A program made the position numbers and the translations under genes. The notes under the pieces are model-generated. The model ran no database searches and had not been told where the DNA came from. It saw only the letters and a list, made by a program, of their open reading frames with translations. This document shows positions 35,301 to 41,967 of a stretch of DNA of 64,000 nucleotides, piece by piece. The stretch's first letter is position 1; every line of letters begins with the position of its first letter. Location: positions 21,342,130 to 21,406,129 of the forward strand of contig OZ026520.1 of the NCBI GenBank assembly GCA_964019695.1, in the 5' to 3' direction. This DNA comes from Loripinus fragilis. Its lineage: Eukaryota; Mollusca; Bivalvia; Lucinida; Lucinidae.

Positions 35301-37500
35301 ATGTATCCCTTTTTGAAAACACTGTAGATCCAGATCAGCTGGCTTCTGAAGAAGCCATCTGATCAGGATCTACAGTGTGTTCCATTCTGATTGAAAATAC
35401 ATGCTTACAACTGGAATGCTGCAGGTTAACAGGATAGAAATTGGGGAGGAGTGTAGTGTATAAAATATTCAGCATGACAAGGGTTTTGATATGCCAATCA
35501 GTCACAGACTAATTTTAACTGATGGTTAACAACTCAGATGTGCACCTTGAGAATGCCATCGATCCTGTTTTGTCATTTTGAGAACTAATAACCCAATTAA
35601 ACTTTTTATTAAAGCCACATTTTAAATTTGCAAGACACTATTATATTGTTCTTGATTGACCAAAAAGATTTGATATCACATGTGAATCGTCTGCTGGTAG
35701 ACCATTCACATGACATTTCAAATTTTAACAGGCAAAAAAAAAAAATACACTATATTCTCAAAGTCTGCGCATCACCGATTTTTTACCAAAAAAAATCTGC
35801 ATTAAAATTTTTTCGTTATTTCGTTTCGTCCAATTTGGTCCAATATTTATTCCTCATACATTTACCAGATCTTCTGAAAATTGTGTAGGCGCTTGGTATT
35901 GATTTTTTTATGTGGTTTAGTGCAGATATACAAGCGTCGCATCTTTCTGACTTTAAAATGGTGTATGAAGTGCCGTTTTTTTAAAAAAAAAATCACTTGA
36001 TTTATTGTGATTTTCAAAGGAAAAAAAATACATGCCTCATCTGTTTTTGAAGAAATAAAAACTAAAAAAACACTGCCTCCCTCATCTATTTTTGAGGAAA
36101 TAAAAAACAAAATAAAAAACCTGCCTCTCTCATCTGTTTTTTTCTTCAAAAAGTGCTTGAGAATCTAATGATTTTTTTTGCCTTATTTAGTTTAAATTTA
36201 CTATACACTGAAATTGGCACAAGTCTTTTAACTCTTTACATGCTAGAGTTGTCTGCTGATAACACTTTGCAAATAGATTGGATCAAACCAGATCAGACCT
36301 GAAAAAACTTCAGGCATGATCTGGAACTGAACTGGTTGACACATTAATGGCATTAAGGATCCAGAAATCAAACTTTGAAAACATTAAATTTGAACCCCCC
36401 CCCCCCCAAAAAAAAATCAGCAGACGACAAAAACAAATGTAAAAATTAAGCATGCTGAACATAGCCATTGTCCTGTTGAATAAACTTTTTACAAAATGTA
36501 GCTTATTTTTTAAACATATGTTTAAACATATAGATTTAGATATACAACATTTTTTTACCCATCATTTTTGAGATATGTTTTGGGTGCTCAAAAGAACCGT
36601 CTCATTGAGACGGTTCTTTTGAGCACCCACAACATATTTTTGGTTGAGTAATAAGAAAATTAATTTTTTGGTATGCACTCTTAACTATAAAAAGCCTGTT
36701 TAAAGAAACTGAAAATGAGTTTAATTTTTCACTGATAAATACCCCCCAATTCAGATCACCATCATCAGTGGCGGATCCAGAGGGGGGGGGGGGGGGGGCT
36801 CAGGGGTTTGCTTGGACCCCTTCCCTGCCCCCATTTTTAAATATCCTATGAAAATGAAATAATTTGGTCTCAATGAGACCAAATTATTTAATTTTCATGA
36901 GATATTTAAGGAAAATGAGATAAAACCAGCAAAGCCAACCCCATCTCTTAATACACGAACCTCCTTTCCAGAAATCCAGGATACGCCCCTGATCATTATA
37001 CTAACCCCTTGTCCACGATTGGTTTTCCACAAAAATGCTGATAGCAGGCAGTTAGATCTTGAACCTCGTGCAAAGAAGACTGCTTCATGACCATCATACT
37101 CAAACTCTCCTGCCCCTAGCCTGTCAGCAAGGTCCTGTAAGGCGGGACTCGAGGCTTCTGGTTTTCCAGTCTCCTCGTTAAAAATAACAAAACCTCTCTG
37201 TATATCATTCTGTGTCAGATACTCAGCAAATTCTTCAGCTTTCAAACTTCCAACATCAACTTTGGCAGCCTCTGCATCAGTTTTACTGCAAAATTGTCTG
37301 CATTGAATTCTTCTAGCGCTTGCAGCATTGGCTACAAATTGGTGAGATTTGGCTCTGTTTACATTGAATTTCACTTCATTTTTCGCAAAATTCTGTATTG
37401 TGCATGCTGAAAGACATCTAGTTTCTTGCAGACCTATACTTTCCACTGATTTCAGTACATATTTCAATATTTTGGAGGAAAAACTTCGACCTTGATACAT
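17125..37500 (-). CDS. Ten-exon mitochondrial Glu/Leu/Phe/Val dehydrogenase-like protein
   Basis: Ten exons on the minus strand join in phase to 1605 bases, 534 residues plus TGA. Residues 1-80 are rich in Arg, Ser and Ala and look like a mitochondrial presequence, with RQF-CSK as a possible cleavage site. Residues 165-245 match the N-terminal dimerisation/substrate domain: GGVDFIPVKSM, then Lys194 and Lys206 (in AGGGKG), at the spacing of the two active-site lysines of leucine dehydrogenase. Residues 304-350 start the Rossmann fold with GAGLVG (310-315) and an acidic residue, Glu334, at the end of strand 2, which suggests NAD. DIFSPCA (373-379) is the family signature. The position before VGT (246), normally the catalytic Asp, is Gly. 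PNRMGMV (from 427) and a GWHEGKDYW tail resemble the eukaryotic branch of the family. The family reaction is reversible oxidative deamination of an amino acid; whether this copy catalyses it is uncertain. Confidence 0.85.
17521..17632. repeat. Foldback palindrome 9, intron 9
   Basis: GTGAGGGTAGGGTAGAAAAA pairs with TTTTTCTATCCTACCCTCAC. TGACGTCA occurs nearby at 17752. Confidence 0.87.
18067..18242. mobile_element. MITE-A copy in intron 9
   Basis: TACAGTAAAACCTGTCTTAA ... ACAGGTTTTACTGTA; part of the central hairpin is deleted. Confidence 0.82.
18936..19027. repeat. Inverted repeat beside exon 9 donor
   Basis: CAGGGGCCAGTCCA and TGGACTGGCCCCTG separated by about 60 bases. Confidence 0.75.
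19056..19145 (-). CDS. Dehydrogenase exon 9
   Basis: 90 bases, acceptor TTTAAG|GGTATG, donor TTCA|GTAAGT, phase 0. It encodes GMVSKLLEPYGRLETDP, then RHFSEDWEYS. It continues PNRM of exon 8 to give PNRMGMV. In related proteins I recall NCANEQYG where this has SKLLEPYG, so it is divergent. An inverted repeat (18936-19027) lies just after the donor. Confidence 0.83.
19297..20485. mobile_element. MITE-A split by a 990-base insertion
   Basis: The left part (19297-19359, TACAGTAAAAGCTGTG) and the right part (20350-20485, core hairpin to GTTTTACTGTA) are halves of one copy separated by the element at 19360-20349. Confidence 0.82.
19360..20349 (+). mobile_element. Element with about 300-base internal tandem repeats
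   Basis: Its boundaries follow from the MITE-A it interrupts. CATTCATGT recurs near 19611, 19908 and 20212, marking about 2.4 units of a 300-base repeat with GACCTCTCCCCAAGG and CACGGTACCCCCAAG blocks. It ends with GACGGACGGACAGACGGACG and a short GTCGGGGATATTG-type terminus. A G run lies at 19864-19882. A decayed relative lies at 26700-26940. Confidence 0.7.
20506..20725. mobile_element. ACTCCATA hairpin MITE, copy 2
   Basis: Same edges as the 5004 copy (ACTCCATAATAATGCC ... TTATGGAGTAAAAGGG) with the same but eroded ATGGAGCATTTGCTC hairpin. Confidence 0.7.
21780..21870. repeat. Hairpin related to MITE-D
   Basis: GATCAGACAGCTCTTGTAAG and its reverse complement within CAAACAGAGAAGACCC and GGTTTGCTCTGTTTG. 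Confidence 0.65.
22016..22266. mobile_element. TTAA-flanked MITE at the exon 8 donor
   Basis: About 20 of 23 terminal bases match as an inverted repeat (TTAAAGGGGACAGCAACATG), with TTAA at both edges, the piggyBac-type target. The right TTAA (22263-22266) directly follows GTAAG of the dehydrogenase exon 8 donor. Confidence 0.8.
22272..22415 (-). CDS. Dehydrogenase exon 8
   Basis: 144 bases, acceptor TTTTACAG|GTATTG, donor ATG|GTAAGT, phase 0 in and out. It encodes VLNKNTIPLLNTKIICGASN and later ITYATDVVPNRM, matching the IPxLxxKxxxGxxN segment and the start of the C-terminal helix region. The second Asn of the family's ANNQL is Cys. A TTAA-flanked MITE begins right after GTAAG of the donor. 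Confidence 0.9.
22447..22657. mobile_element. MITE-A copy in intron 7
   Basis: TACAGCAAAACCTGTGTAAA ... AGACAGGTTTTACTGTA; the core is rearranged. Confidence 0.8.
22709..22895 (-). mobile_element. tRNA-headed SINE (S5) in intron 7 of the dehydrogenase gene
   Basis: Minus-strand copy with the CCCAGTCAACTA tail side and the head (GAGCCACTGTGCTC). The head differs somewhat from the other copies (CAACCATTCAATC region). Confidence 0.75.
23122..23362. mobile_element. MITE-G copy, opposite orientation
   Basis: GAGCTGTGACATGTGATTTCC ... TTTCATGTGGCAGCTC, with TGCGTATGCCCCGGCT in the middle. Confidence 0.8.
23590..23850. mobile_element. MITE-F copy in intron 7
   Basis: Hairpin GCAGACCCTGATGTAATGCC with partner GGCATTTCATCTGGGTC-like sequence, between GGCAAACA and TGTTTGCAAAAC. 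Confidence 0.7.
24080..24325. mobile_element. MITE-A copy in intron 7 of the dehydrogenase gene
   Basis: GCAGTAAAACCTGTGTAAAA ... AACAGGTTTACTGTA, with a partly duplicated GCAGAATGCTCC core. Confidence 0.8.
24445..24662. mobile_element. MITE-E copy adjacent to exon 7
   Basis: CCGTCTGCTGAATTTTTTC ... TTATCAGCAGACGAC with GGATCTCAATCAGGACCGAC hairpin. It ends about 20 bases from the exon 7 donor. Confidence 0.78.
24683..24778 (-). CDS. Dehydrogenase exon 7: DIFSPCA signature
   Basis: 96 bases, acceptor GTTTCAG|GCTGAAG, donor AAAG|GTGAGT, phase 0 in and out. It encodes AEGRLTVRKVGFDD and ends NCDIFSPCARGK, the family's most recognisable signature. A short perfect hairpin at about 24835-24870 lies just upstream of its acceptor. 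Confidence 0.9.
24835..24870. repeat. Perfect short hairpin upstream of exon 7
   Basis: GTATCAGCCTGAGCCC and its reverse complement with a GAA loop. Confidence 0.85.
25473..25652. repeat. Foldback palindrome 3, homologous to palindrome 2
   Basis: Same arms, with an extra GAGGCGTGCAGTGGACGTGG segment at the centre. The following 450 bases (25653-26103) match 8133-8575 closely. Confidence 0.9.
25653..26103 (+). mobile_element. Body of foldback element, copy 2
   Basis: Core TACCCACACTTTATGTTT at about 25809; ends TAGACAATTACTCTGGATA then GACGGTTGGGTAATAAC. Confidence 0.8.
26152..26270 (+). repeat. Three tandem 45-base MITE-F half units
   Basis: GCATTTCATCAGGGTCT plus CACTGTTTGCATAATGC repeats three times with few changes, before the usual MITE-F right end (GTATACAAAGGGTTA, 26390). 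Confidence 0.85.
26700..26940 (+). repeat. Decayed relative of the 19360 element
   Basis: AGGAGGAGATAGCATAACAG and ACTGATGGATGG align with the GACGGACGG end of 19360-20349. Confidence 0.5.
27250..27356 (-). CDS. Dehydrogenase exon 6: Rossmann strand 2
   Basis: 107 bases, acceptor TTATAG|GTGAAG, donor AAG|GTGAGC, ending phase 0. It encodes EVIVDELLKKGVRNICVAE; the Glu at the end of strand 2 (residue 334) is the place of the acidic residue that binds the adenosine ribose in NAD-dependent members. Confidence 0.9.
27466..27652. mobile_element. MITE-B copy, just upstream of dehydrogenase exon 6
   Basis: Ends TAGGGCCAGTTAAG and CTTATCTGGGGGCC; the centre is AAAGAACCGTCTC and its reverse complement. 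Confidence 0.8.
27936..28083 (-). mobile_element. Partial tRNA-headed SINE (S6)
   Basis: Minus-strand head and body (GGTTGAACCAGTAC to GCCACTGAGCACTGCC) without the tail; its internal box resembles S5. Confidence 0.7.
28300..28797 (+). mobile_element. Body of a third foldback element with the same core
   Basis: GTACCAAAATGTTCGTTACG, then AACTAAGAAAATGACTACCC, matches the other bodies only in this core. A TGACGTCA octamer lies at 28405-28412. Confidence 0.65.
28798..28959. repeat. Foldback palindrome 4
   Basis: About 80-base arms from AGTTTATTAAATCGTTCC to the centre GTGCGCAAGCGCAC, in intron 5. Confidence 0.9.
29030..29205. mobile_element. MITE-B copy in intron 5
   Basis: Hairpin AAAGAACTGTCTAAATGAG with the ACCCACAACATACG flank. 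Confidence 0.75.
29271..29363 (-). CDS. Dehydrogenase exon 5: Rossmann GxGxxG
   Basis: 93 bases, acceptor TTGAGCAG|GTGTGG, donor TTG|GTGAGT, phase 1 in and out. It encodes VVKAMEAALQFLGMG and then GKTVAIQGAGLVG, the first beta-strand and glycine loop of the dinucleotide-binding domain. The usual asparagine of GLGNVG is Leu here. Confidence 0.9.
30026..30127. repeat. Foldback palindrome 10, intron 4
   Basis: TAAATAAGGGATTTTTCCTC and GAGGAAAAGTATCCTTTATC arms; inner GTTTAAACCG/CGGTTTAAAC. Confidence 0.82.
30215..30470. mobile_element. MITE-H copy in intron 4
   Basis: GAAAGTTCAAATTTTCC ... AAACTTTCACCCAT, stem partly duplicated. Partial stems also occur at 5905-5970, 9160-9215 and 13265-13315, and a left arm at 6768-6845. 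Confidence 0.78.
30702..30923. mobile_element. MITE-D copy downstream of exon 4-prime
   Basis: TACGGCAAATGTTCTAAAAA ... TTTAGAACATATACCGTA; supplies the donor GTACGG of the candidate exon 4-prime. Confidence 0.8.
30924..31001 (-). other. Candidate duplicated cassette exon 4-prime
   Basis: A 78-base copy of the 3' half of exon 4, about 86% identical, lying in intron 4. It has an AG acceptor after a pyrimidine-rich tract (TTTGTCTAG) supplied by MITE sequence and a GT donor (CTAG|GTACGG). If spliced it is phase 1 to phase 1, adds 26 residues and has no stop (GSNTRYILNVSSNL, then NETGLSALYKGL). It may be an alternative exon or dead sequence. Confidence 0.45.
31003..31159. mobile_element. Truncated MITE-D between exon 4 and exon 4-prime
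   Basis: Runs from CTAGACAAACAGGGC to AGAACATATACCATAC. Its outer end provides bases +1/+2 onward of the exon 4 donor and its cut end provides the exon 4-prime acceptor. Confidence 0.78.
31160..31285 (-). CDS. Dehydrogenase exon 4: altered catalytic-Asp region
   Basis: 126 bases, acceptor ATTTTAG|TTGCAGG, donor CTAG|GTATGG, phase 1 in and out. It encodes IAGLGVGTSMADMEDM; the family pattern here is AEDVGT, so Asp is replaced by Gly246. The donor sits at the very end of a MITE copy (31003-31159). About 75 bases of its 3' half recur at 30925-31000. Confidence 0.85.
   Translation of the reverse strand: MQDWGLELQWQIWRTCTQIQDTSQMSRQISVELDSLHSTQG
31580..31800. mobile_element. MITE-F copy in intron 3
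   Basis: GTAGACCCTGATGAAATGCC and CGGCATTTAATCTGGATC arms. Confidence 0.7.
31950..32091. repeat. Foldback palindrome 11, intron 3
   Basis: About 65-base arms, centre CCTCGGCTCTGCCTCGG. A miniature with the same centre (CCTCGGCTTTGCCTCGG) follows at 32113-32150. Confidence 0.9.
32254..32375 (-). CDS. Dehydrogenase exon 3: GGGK motif
   Basis: 122 bases, acceptor TTTCCAG|GGCTGG, donor CTCA|GTATGT, phase 2 in and phase 1 out. It encodes AGGGKGIIAAPKGNK and then FGDFLTSLNGC, the order seen before the catalytic aspartate in the family. A 38-base hairpin and a 140-base palindrome lie within 300 bases of its donor in intron 3. Confidence 0.87.
32494..32659. repeat. Foldback palindrome 12, intron 2
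   Basis: GGGGATAACTGTATTCAAA ... TTTGAATACGGTTATCCCC, centre GGCGACGCGCAAGCGGAGCC. A smaller palindrome, GACAGTATATCGCAGG..., lies at 32768-32793. Confidence 0.9.
32890..33640 (+). other. No feature recognised (intron 2)
   Basis: AT-rich intron with a 79-codon minus frame at 32963 that has no support. Confidence 0.6.
33901..33962. repeat. Short hairpin
   Basis: AAGCTCTGAAAATGACCAGT and its reverse complement, within A/T runs. Confidence 0.8.
34040..34471 (+). mobile_element. tRNA-headed SINE (S7) split by MITE-J
   Basis: The head (AGTGCAGTGGATCAGTGG) and body run to AGTACT at 34171, are interrupted by MITE-J (34172-34411), and resume with TGGTTTAACCCAGG to the TTGACTGGGGC tail. Confidence 0.8.
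34172..34411 (+). mobile_element. MITE-J copy in SINE S7
   Basis: Same termini (GGCCCCGAGGTTATAAAAC ... CTTGGGGCC) and the same 240-base size as the 15481 copy. The SINE on both sides makes the limits exact. Confidence 0.85.
34831..34937 (-). CDS. Dehydrogenase exon 2: first substrate-domain lysine
   Basis: 107 bases, acceptor TTTCAG|TCCGG and donor ATATG|GTAAAT, ending in phase 2 so that Trp201 is split. It encodes SGGVDFIPVKSMKDLL followed by the stretch holding Lys194, which aligns with Lys68 of bacterial leucine dehydrogenase by its 12-residue distance from the GGGK lysine in exon 3. Confidence 0.85.
34950..35030 (+). repeat. Four tandem units of about 20 bases
   Basis: TTTTTATTAACCATTTCTT with small changes, right beside exon 2's acceptor side. 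Confidence 0.8.
35275..35405. mobile_element. MITE-C copy in intron 1
   Basis: GTAGATCCAGATCAGCTGGC and GAAGCCATCTGATCAGGATC arms. Confidence 0.75.
35990..36145 (+). repeat. Three tandem units of about 45-60 bases
   Basis: CTGCCTCCCTCATCTGTTTTT-like unit with A-rich spacers; open on the minus strand by chance. Confidence 0.7.
36228..36460. mobile_element. MITE-E copy in intron 1
   Basis: GTTGTCTGCTGATAAC ... ATCAGCAGACGACAAA with an eroded stem and an internal C run. Confidence 0.7.
36505..36690. mobile_element. MITE-B copy in intron 1
   Basis: Near-perfect hairpin AAAGAACCGTCTCATTGAG, 26 or more bases per arm. Confidence 0.82.
36772..36992. mobile_element. hAT-like MITE next to dehydrogenase exon 1
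   Basis: Ends are CAGTGGCGGATCCAGAGGGG and (reverse complement) CAGGGGCGTATCCTGGATTT. The interior has a G run and a hairpin, AATTTGGTCTC/GAGACCAAATT. Its right end is 14 bases from the exon 1 splice donor. Confidence 0.7.
37006..37500 (-). CDS. Dehydrogenase exon 1: targeting peptide and N-terminal region
   Basis: Codons 1-165. The ATG at 37500 is the first in the frame and begins MYQGRSFSSKILKY, a plausible presequence. The donor is GGG|GTTAGT, phase 0. The frame stays open to 36895, but that extension runs into a hAT-type MITE and breaks family similarity, so the splice at 37006 is preferred. The later part (FVIFNEETGKPEA, then FARGSRSN) is poorly conserved relative to bacterial leucine dehydrogenases. 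Confidence 0.8.
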
Positions 37501-37689
37501 TTTCTTGCATTTTTCAGAAGCAATTAAGTTGTTTTGGTTGTATTCGATTAAATATCTTAACGAGGGTTGATCAAAAAGTCACCCGGCCCTTTTGGTATTT
37601 GGTGGCGAGTGACAAGCATGCAGCAACAACTTATGCTGGAAAAAGTGTACAATTTTATGCTCTTTATTCGAATATATATGCATTTAATC

Positions 37690-37800
37690 TACAGAACAAA
37701 TATAGATCTACATTGGACTTTGGCAAACAGCGAAGACCCAGATGAAATTGCACATAATGCGGGCCTTTATCAGGGTCTGCACTGTTTTTTAAGATAAAAA
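37690..37800. mobile_element. MITE-F partial upstream of the dehydrogenase start
   Basis: GCAAACAGCGAAGACCCAG ... CAGGGTCTGCACTG. Confidence 0.6.
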
Positions 37801-38306
37801 CATGCTTCATAGACTGTAGATCTATATTTCAAAAAGTCAATATATCTATGACGAGCTGAGATGAAGTGTAGTACATATTAAGCCCAGCAACCCCTCCCCA
37901 CACCAACCCCCAAAAGGGAGCTGTAAGAAATATGACTAAGTGAATTATTGTCAAAGAATCTAGTGTACCTCTGATATCTAGAGCAGTTTTAAATGTATAG
38001 AATATACATGGCTGCTGTTCATTGCTAGCTAGTTCTTTGCTTTTTGTTGTCTCACTTGTGTGGGTAGTTCCATGTCTGGCCCAGGCTTTTTAATGCTCAA
38101 CTCAACTTAGCATGAAATTTCAGCCACCCATTAAAACTAAAATGCTGATAATAAAGACTTTTCTTGCTTTCAAACTATCGATGTTGTATTTAGCATGCTA
38201 ATAAATGTTTAAATGCAAACAAATGTTGGCATTTTAACATAAATTTATGAACAGGATTTCGAGAAAAGATATCCTGTGAGACACAGCTTAATTTTAATAT
38301 TAATAG

Positions 38307-38597
38307 ATGACTGAACTAGCTAAAATATGCAGATGGCCAAACAGACTATTCTTAATTATTCTTTTGGACTGTAGCAAAACTTTAGATAAAGTTGCCCATG
38401 AAAAACTTCTCATGAAACTTCACTACCATGGCATCAGAGATGACACTCTTAAATGGACTGAAGACTTTTTGGATAATCAAAAACAGGCTGTGTTAATAAA
38501 TGGCTTAAACGCACAGAAAATTTCAGTCTCCTCTGGCTTCCCACAGGGTTTAGTTCTCAGCCCAATTCTCTTCCTTGCATACATAATCCAGAGTTAG
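38307..38597 (+). pseudogene. Reverse transcriptase remnant (fingers/palm)
   Basis: The longest open piece of the LINE above, 96 codons. It has KTLDKVAHEKLLMKLHYHG and SGFPQG, conserved blocks of non-LTR reverse transcriptases, and stops just before the FADD block, which is in another frame. It cannot encode an active enzyme. Confidence 0.8.
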
Positions 38598-39084
38598 ACT
38601 TTTTGCAGACGACACTGCCCTGTACCTTGCAATTAGCTCAACTACAGAAAGCCAGGTCCTACAAACCAACCTAGCATGCCTTGAACACTGGGAAAAGATG
38701 TGGGACATGCAATTGAATCTTTCTAAACGCCACGTCCTTCAAATCACAAAAAAGTAAAAAAAAAGTATATTCTACATAATGAAGAACTGTCCAGAGAGTG
38801 TTCCACAGCGAAATACCTAGGGGTCAGGGTCACCATTGTGGATGACCTCTTATGGTCCACGTACATTGATATCACAAAAACAAAAAAACAGTAAATCAAA
38901 CTCTTGGCTTCCTTAAAAGATACGTTTGGGTCCATAACGAGGACCTGAAATCTGTTTCTTACAAAACTCTTGTCAGACCACTGTTAGAGTATGCTTCTAT
39001 AATATGGTACCCCTACATCACTAAATATATTAATAAAGTGGAAGCAGTTCAAAGAAGGACTACAAGGTGGGCTACCAGAGAATA

Positions 39085-39610
39085 TAGGTCACAGGTGCTC
39101 GAACTTAAGAAATGCTTAGGGACCTTCTATTTAATTACTTTTGTGGATCTTTTAATATTGTGTGGATCTTTTATGTTTTTGTTCTGTCTTGTGTTTGTTA
39201 TGTCTTTGTGCGCGTCTGTTTAACTGTGCTTTGTGGTCACCTGCTGGAAAAGGGCTGACCTCTTGGCTCTCGTTTGTGGTGTCTGACTGTGAGTTTGTCA
39301 CTTTCCCATTGGTATCTTGGGTCGAGTGTGGTACTTGATTGTATCGATTCCTGATCTTTGCACCCTTACTTACTTTTTCTATTTAATTACATCCAAAAAT
39401 TTTGAGAAAATAACACCCAATGAAAAAAATGAAAATTTTGACCAAAGTGATTCATAGTAAAAGTCCTCCCTTGTCATTTTTCTTATACTCGATTTGAACA
39501 TATTTTCAAATCTTTAAATTGTCGAACTTTAGACATTTTAAAGCATGTATCACGCTTCACTAGGCCTAAAATCACTCACAAATAATTAATTTAAGCCCCT
39601 GTGTTATAGG
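39085..39610 (+). other. Foreign stretch inside the LINE
   Basis: It separates two blocks of LINE coding sequence. It has no recognised ends; part (TGGTCACCTGCTGGAAAAG) is GC-richer. No gene seen. Confidence 0.5.
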
Positions 39611-40339
39611 TACACCTCCAGTGTAACTGCTATATTACAGAACCTTAAACTGGCGTCCCTTGGACCAACGTCGTGATGGGCGCAGTGATAGTCTCATGAT
39701 AATGTACAAGGGCACTCACGACCTTGTAGCTATCCCAGCATTTCAATGTGTTGTTCAAAACACCAGAGTATCAAGACACATCCACTCATTGGCCTACGGA
39801 CAGATCCAAACTATAGACTATAAAATGTTCACATTCTTTCTCAGGACTATCAGCCATTGAAACGCCCTCCCTGCCAATATACCAACCCTTCCCACCCTGG
39901 CACAGTTTAGCAGTACTGTCTGCCTAGTGATCCATGTGTCTCCTTCAATACCAATCCCTGTTTGTTTGTTTTTTGAAACTATCAAAACACTCCAATTCGC
40001 ACTGTACAATCTCATTTTACCAACTTTTCTATCACTTTGTTTCAACGAACCCCCTTGGCGCGTGGTATACCAGAATATCCGTCTGACGTTCCCTTCGGGG
40101 GTTGAGACGTAAAGGAAGAAAGAAAGGATCAATTTCATGCTCAGTTGAGTAGAGTATGATAAAGTTTATAGCCCCGGGCATGGTTTAGTGATGTAATTAG
40201 ATTGACTACTGATGACCTGGGCCAGTGACTTAAAATGAACTCTGAAATACTAGACTACTTTTGGCGAAATGGCTTTATTGATTACTAATTACTGGCCTAA
40301 ACTTGTAATGATTAGTGATGTTTTTTATATCCCATCTGG

Positions 40340-40625
40340 ACCCTTATGTACAGTAAGTGAGTGCGACCAGGAAATACCACAATCATACACTGCAGGCCAA
40401 TCCACGGCACCGCGAGGAAGAGCAACAGAACACTCACAATGCACCAGGAAACAATTAAGCAAACAATGAAATATGATTGCAAAACTAGAAAGGATACTAA
40501 GTACTGCATAACAGTACAAAGACCACAGAGCCCCCACAAACAATGGGAGCAACAATAGATAACGAATCAACAATAGAACTACCGCCTTAGAATGGATAGC
40601 AGCCAAAGCCATGGGGTGGGGGCAA
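40340..40625 (-). repeat. GC-richer repeat family R, copy 1
   Basis: Contains the block CACGGCACCGCGAGGAAGAG and GCAACAATAG; shares about 280 bases with 42830, 44780 and 49085. No termini or coding potential recognised. Confidence 0.65.
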
Positions 40626-41188
40626 AGTTTGTTTCATTATTATATCATTTTCAAACTATTTTCATTTTAGATTCAAAGGCAGTCATCTGTCTTAATATTT
40701 AATCGTTTTCAAACTAAAGGCAGTGAAATGTTTCTTTTTTACAGGGGTGACTGTAACTATAGGTCAGAACGTATGCTAAATAATGCATTAGGTATTTTGA
40801 TATACTTACATTTTCGAAGCACAAAGTAACGAACCTTCAATGATCCTTTAGAATTTTGCAACCGTTTTAGCCTCATGGATGACACAAATATGGTTGACAG
40901 CTGCCACACTCATTTGCCCATGCAAAATGCTTCGAACATCGGATTCAATCGCTAGAAGTGACATTGGTGCTGTGCTTGACAGTGAGCCACACCTGAGTTG
41001 CATGTGCAAAACAAGCTTCCTCTTTGCTCCATTGGCTGTCCATGTTCACACTGGCTGTTCCGCTTTTCAGTTTTGCACTCCAACGATTAAATATTAAATA
41101 CAAAATTGTTTTGTCTCCTAGATTATAAATAATTTCTATATATTAGTTATTTATAATAAAATGTAAATATAAGCAATAAATTTAATTC

Positions 41189-41307
41189 TTTGAAGGTTCA
41201 TGGAATCATGAATACTTCCGGTCTCTTGCAAAGTTAAACTGAAGCCCAAAGGGCTTCACTTACTTTGCAAGAGACCAGAAGTATTCATGATTCCATGAAC
41301 CTTTCAA
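41189..41307. repeat. Foldback palindrome 13
   Basis: TTGAAGGTTCATGGAATCATG and matching right arm; centre GAAGCCCAAAGGGCTTC. Confidence 0.9.
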
Positions 41308-41764
41308 AAATCGAATTCATTTCTTAAATGCATTTAAGCCCCCCCCCCCCCCCCCCCCGATTGTTTTGGCTGCTGTCCGTTCTAAGGCGGGGGTTCTGTT
41401 GTTGTTGAATGGTTGTTTATTATTATAGTCTGCCAAAATTGACCTTAGACTGATTAATTTTTCGCCAAAATCTTCGTATTATTCGTGCGTTTTCGTGGAG
41501 TAATCCGACCTTGGCCATGCTTTTACAAGGAATGTGAAGATAATGTAAATTCGTTGATGCAAACGATCTGATAGCCTAATGGTTAGTTGATTACTTACAG
41601 ATCAAGCATACCTGGATCGAAACTTTGAAGGAACCTTTTTATATAGTTGTCAAATTTCATTCTCTTTTAAAGTTAATATTGTTCTTATATTTTACGTCAT
41701 CTTGTGATAAGCTTTACATCTTTCATTTGTATTTAACCGTTTTTGTATTCATTATTCCCTAAGG

Positions 41765-41950
41765 TCCCCTCTCTTTTCTTGTCAGCTGATAACATTTGCA
41801 AATAGTTTGGACCCAGTTCAGTACCGACAGAACGTCAGTTCTGATCTGGACAGACCATTTGACACTCTGATAGTGTTCCAGAAAGAATTTAAAAAAAAAA
41901 TAATTTTGAAAAAAGTCAGCAGATGATAAGGAAAGTCTTAAATATATTCA
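41765..41950. mobile_element. MITE-E copy
   Basis: TTGTCAGCTGATAACATTTGC ... AGTCAGCAGATGATAA; stem around ACCGACAGAACGTCAG. Confidence 0.7.
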
Positions 41951-41967
41951 GTGTGCAAATAGTTAAT

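Larger units (their letters stand above)
38258..40130 (+). mobile_element. Degenerate CR1/Jockey-like LINE, reverse transcriptase region
   Basis: Translated pieces run in order through reverse transcriptase: SCETQL near 38275, LDCSKTLDKVAHEKLL, SSGFPQGLVLSPILFL, then after a frameshift at about 38597 FADDTALYL with the catalytic Asp pair, KYLGVRV, and the C-terminal LASLGPTS / SLMIMYKGTHDL region to about 40120. Several frameshifts and stops are present, and 39085-39610 is foreign. It sits inside a third copy of MITE-J, whose halves are 38078-38257 and 40131-40180. Confidence 0.8.

Noticed and set aside
36895..37005. Extension of dehydrogenase exon 1 to codon 201
   Set aside because: The extra codons are MITE sequence, and exon 2 joins in phase at the GTTAGT donor with restored family similarity.
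40312..40612. Membrane-protein-like minus frames (75 and 95 codons)
   Set aside because: They fall in repeat family R, whose other copies do not keep the frames.
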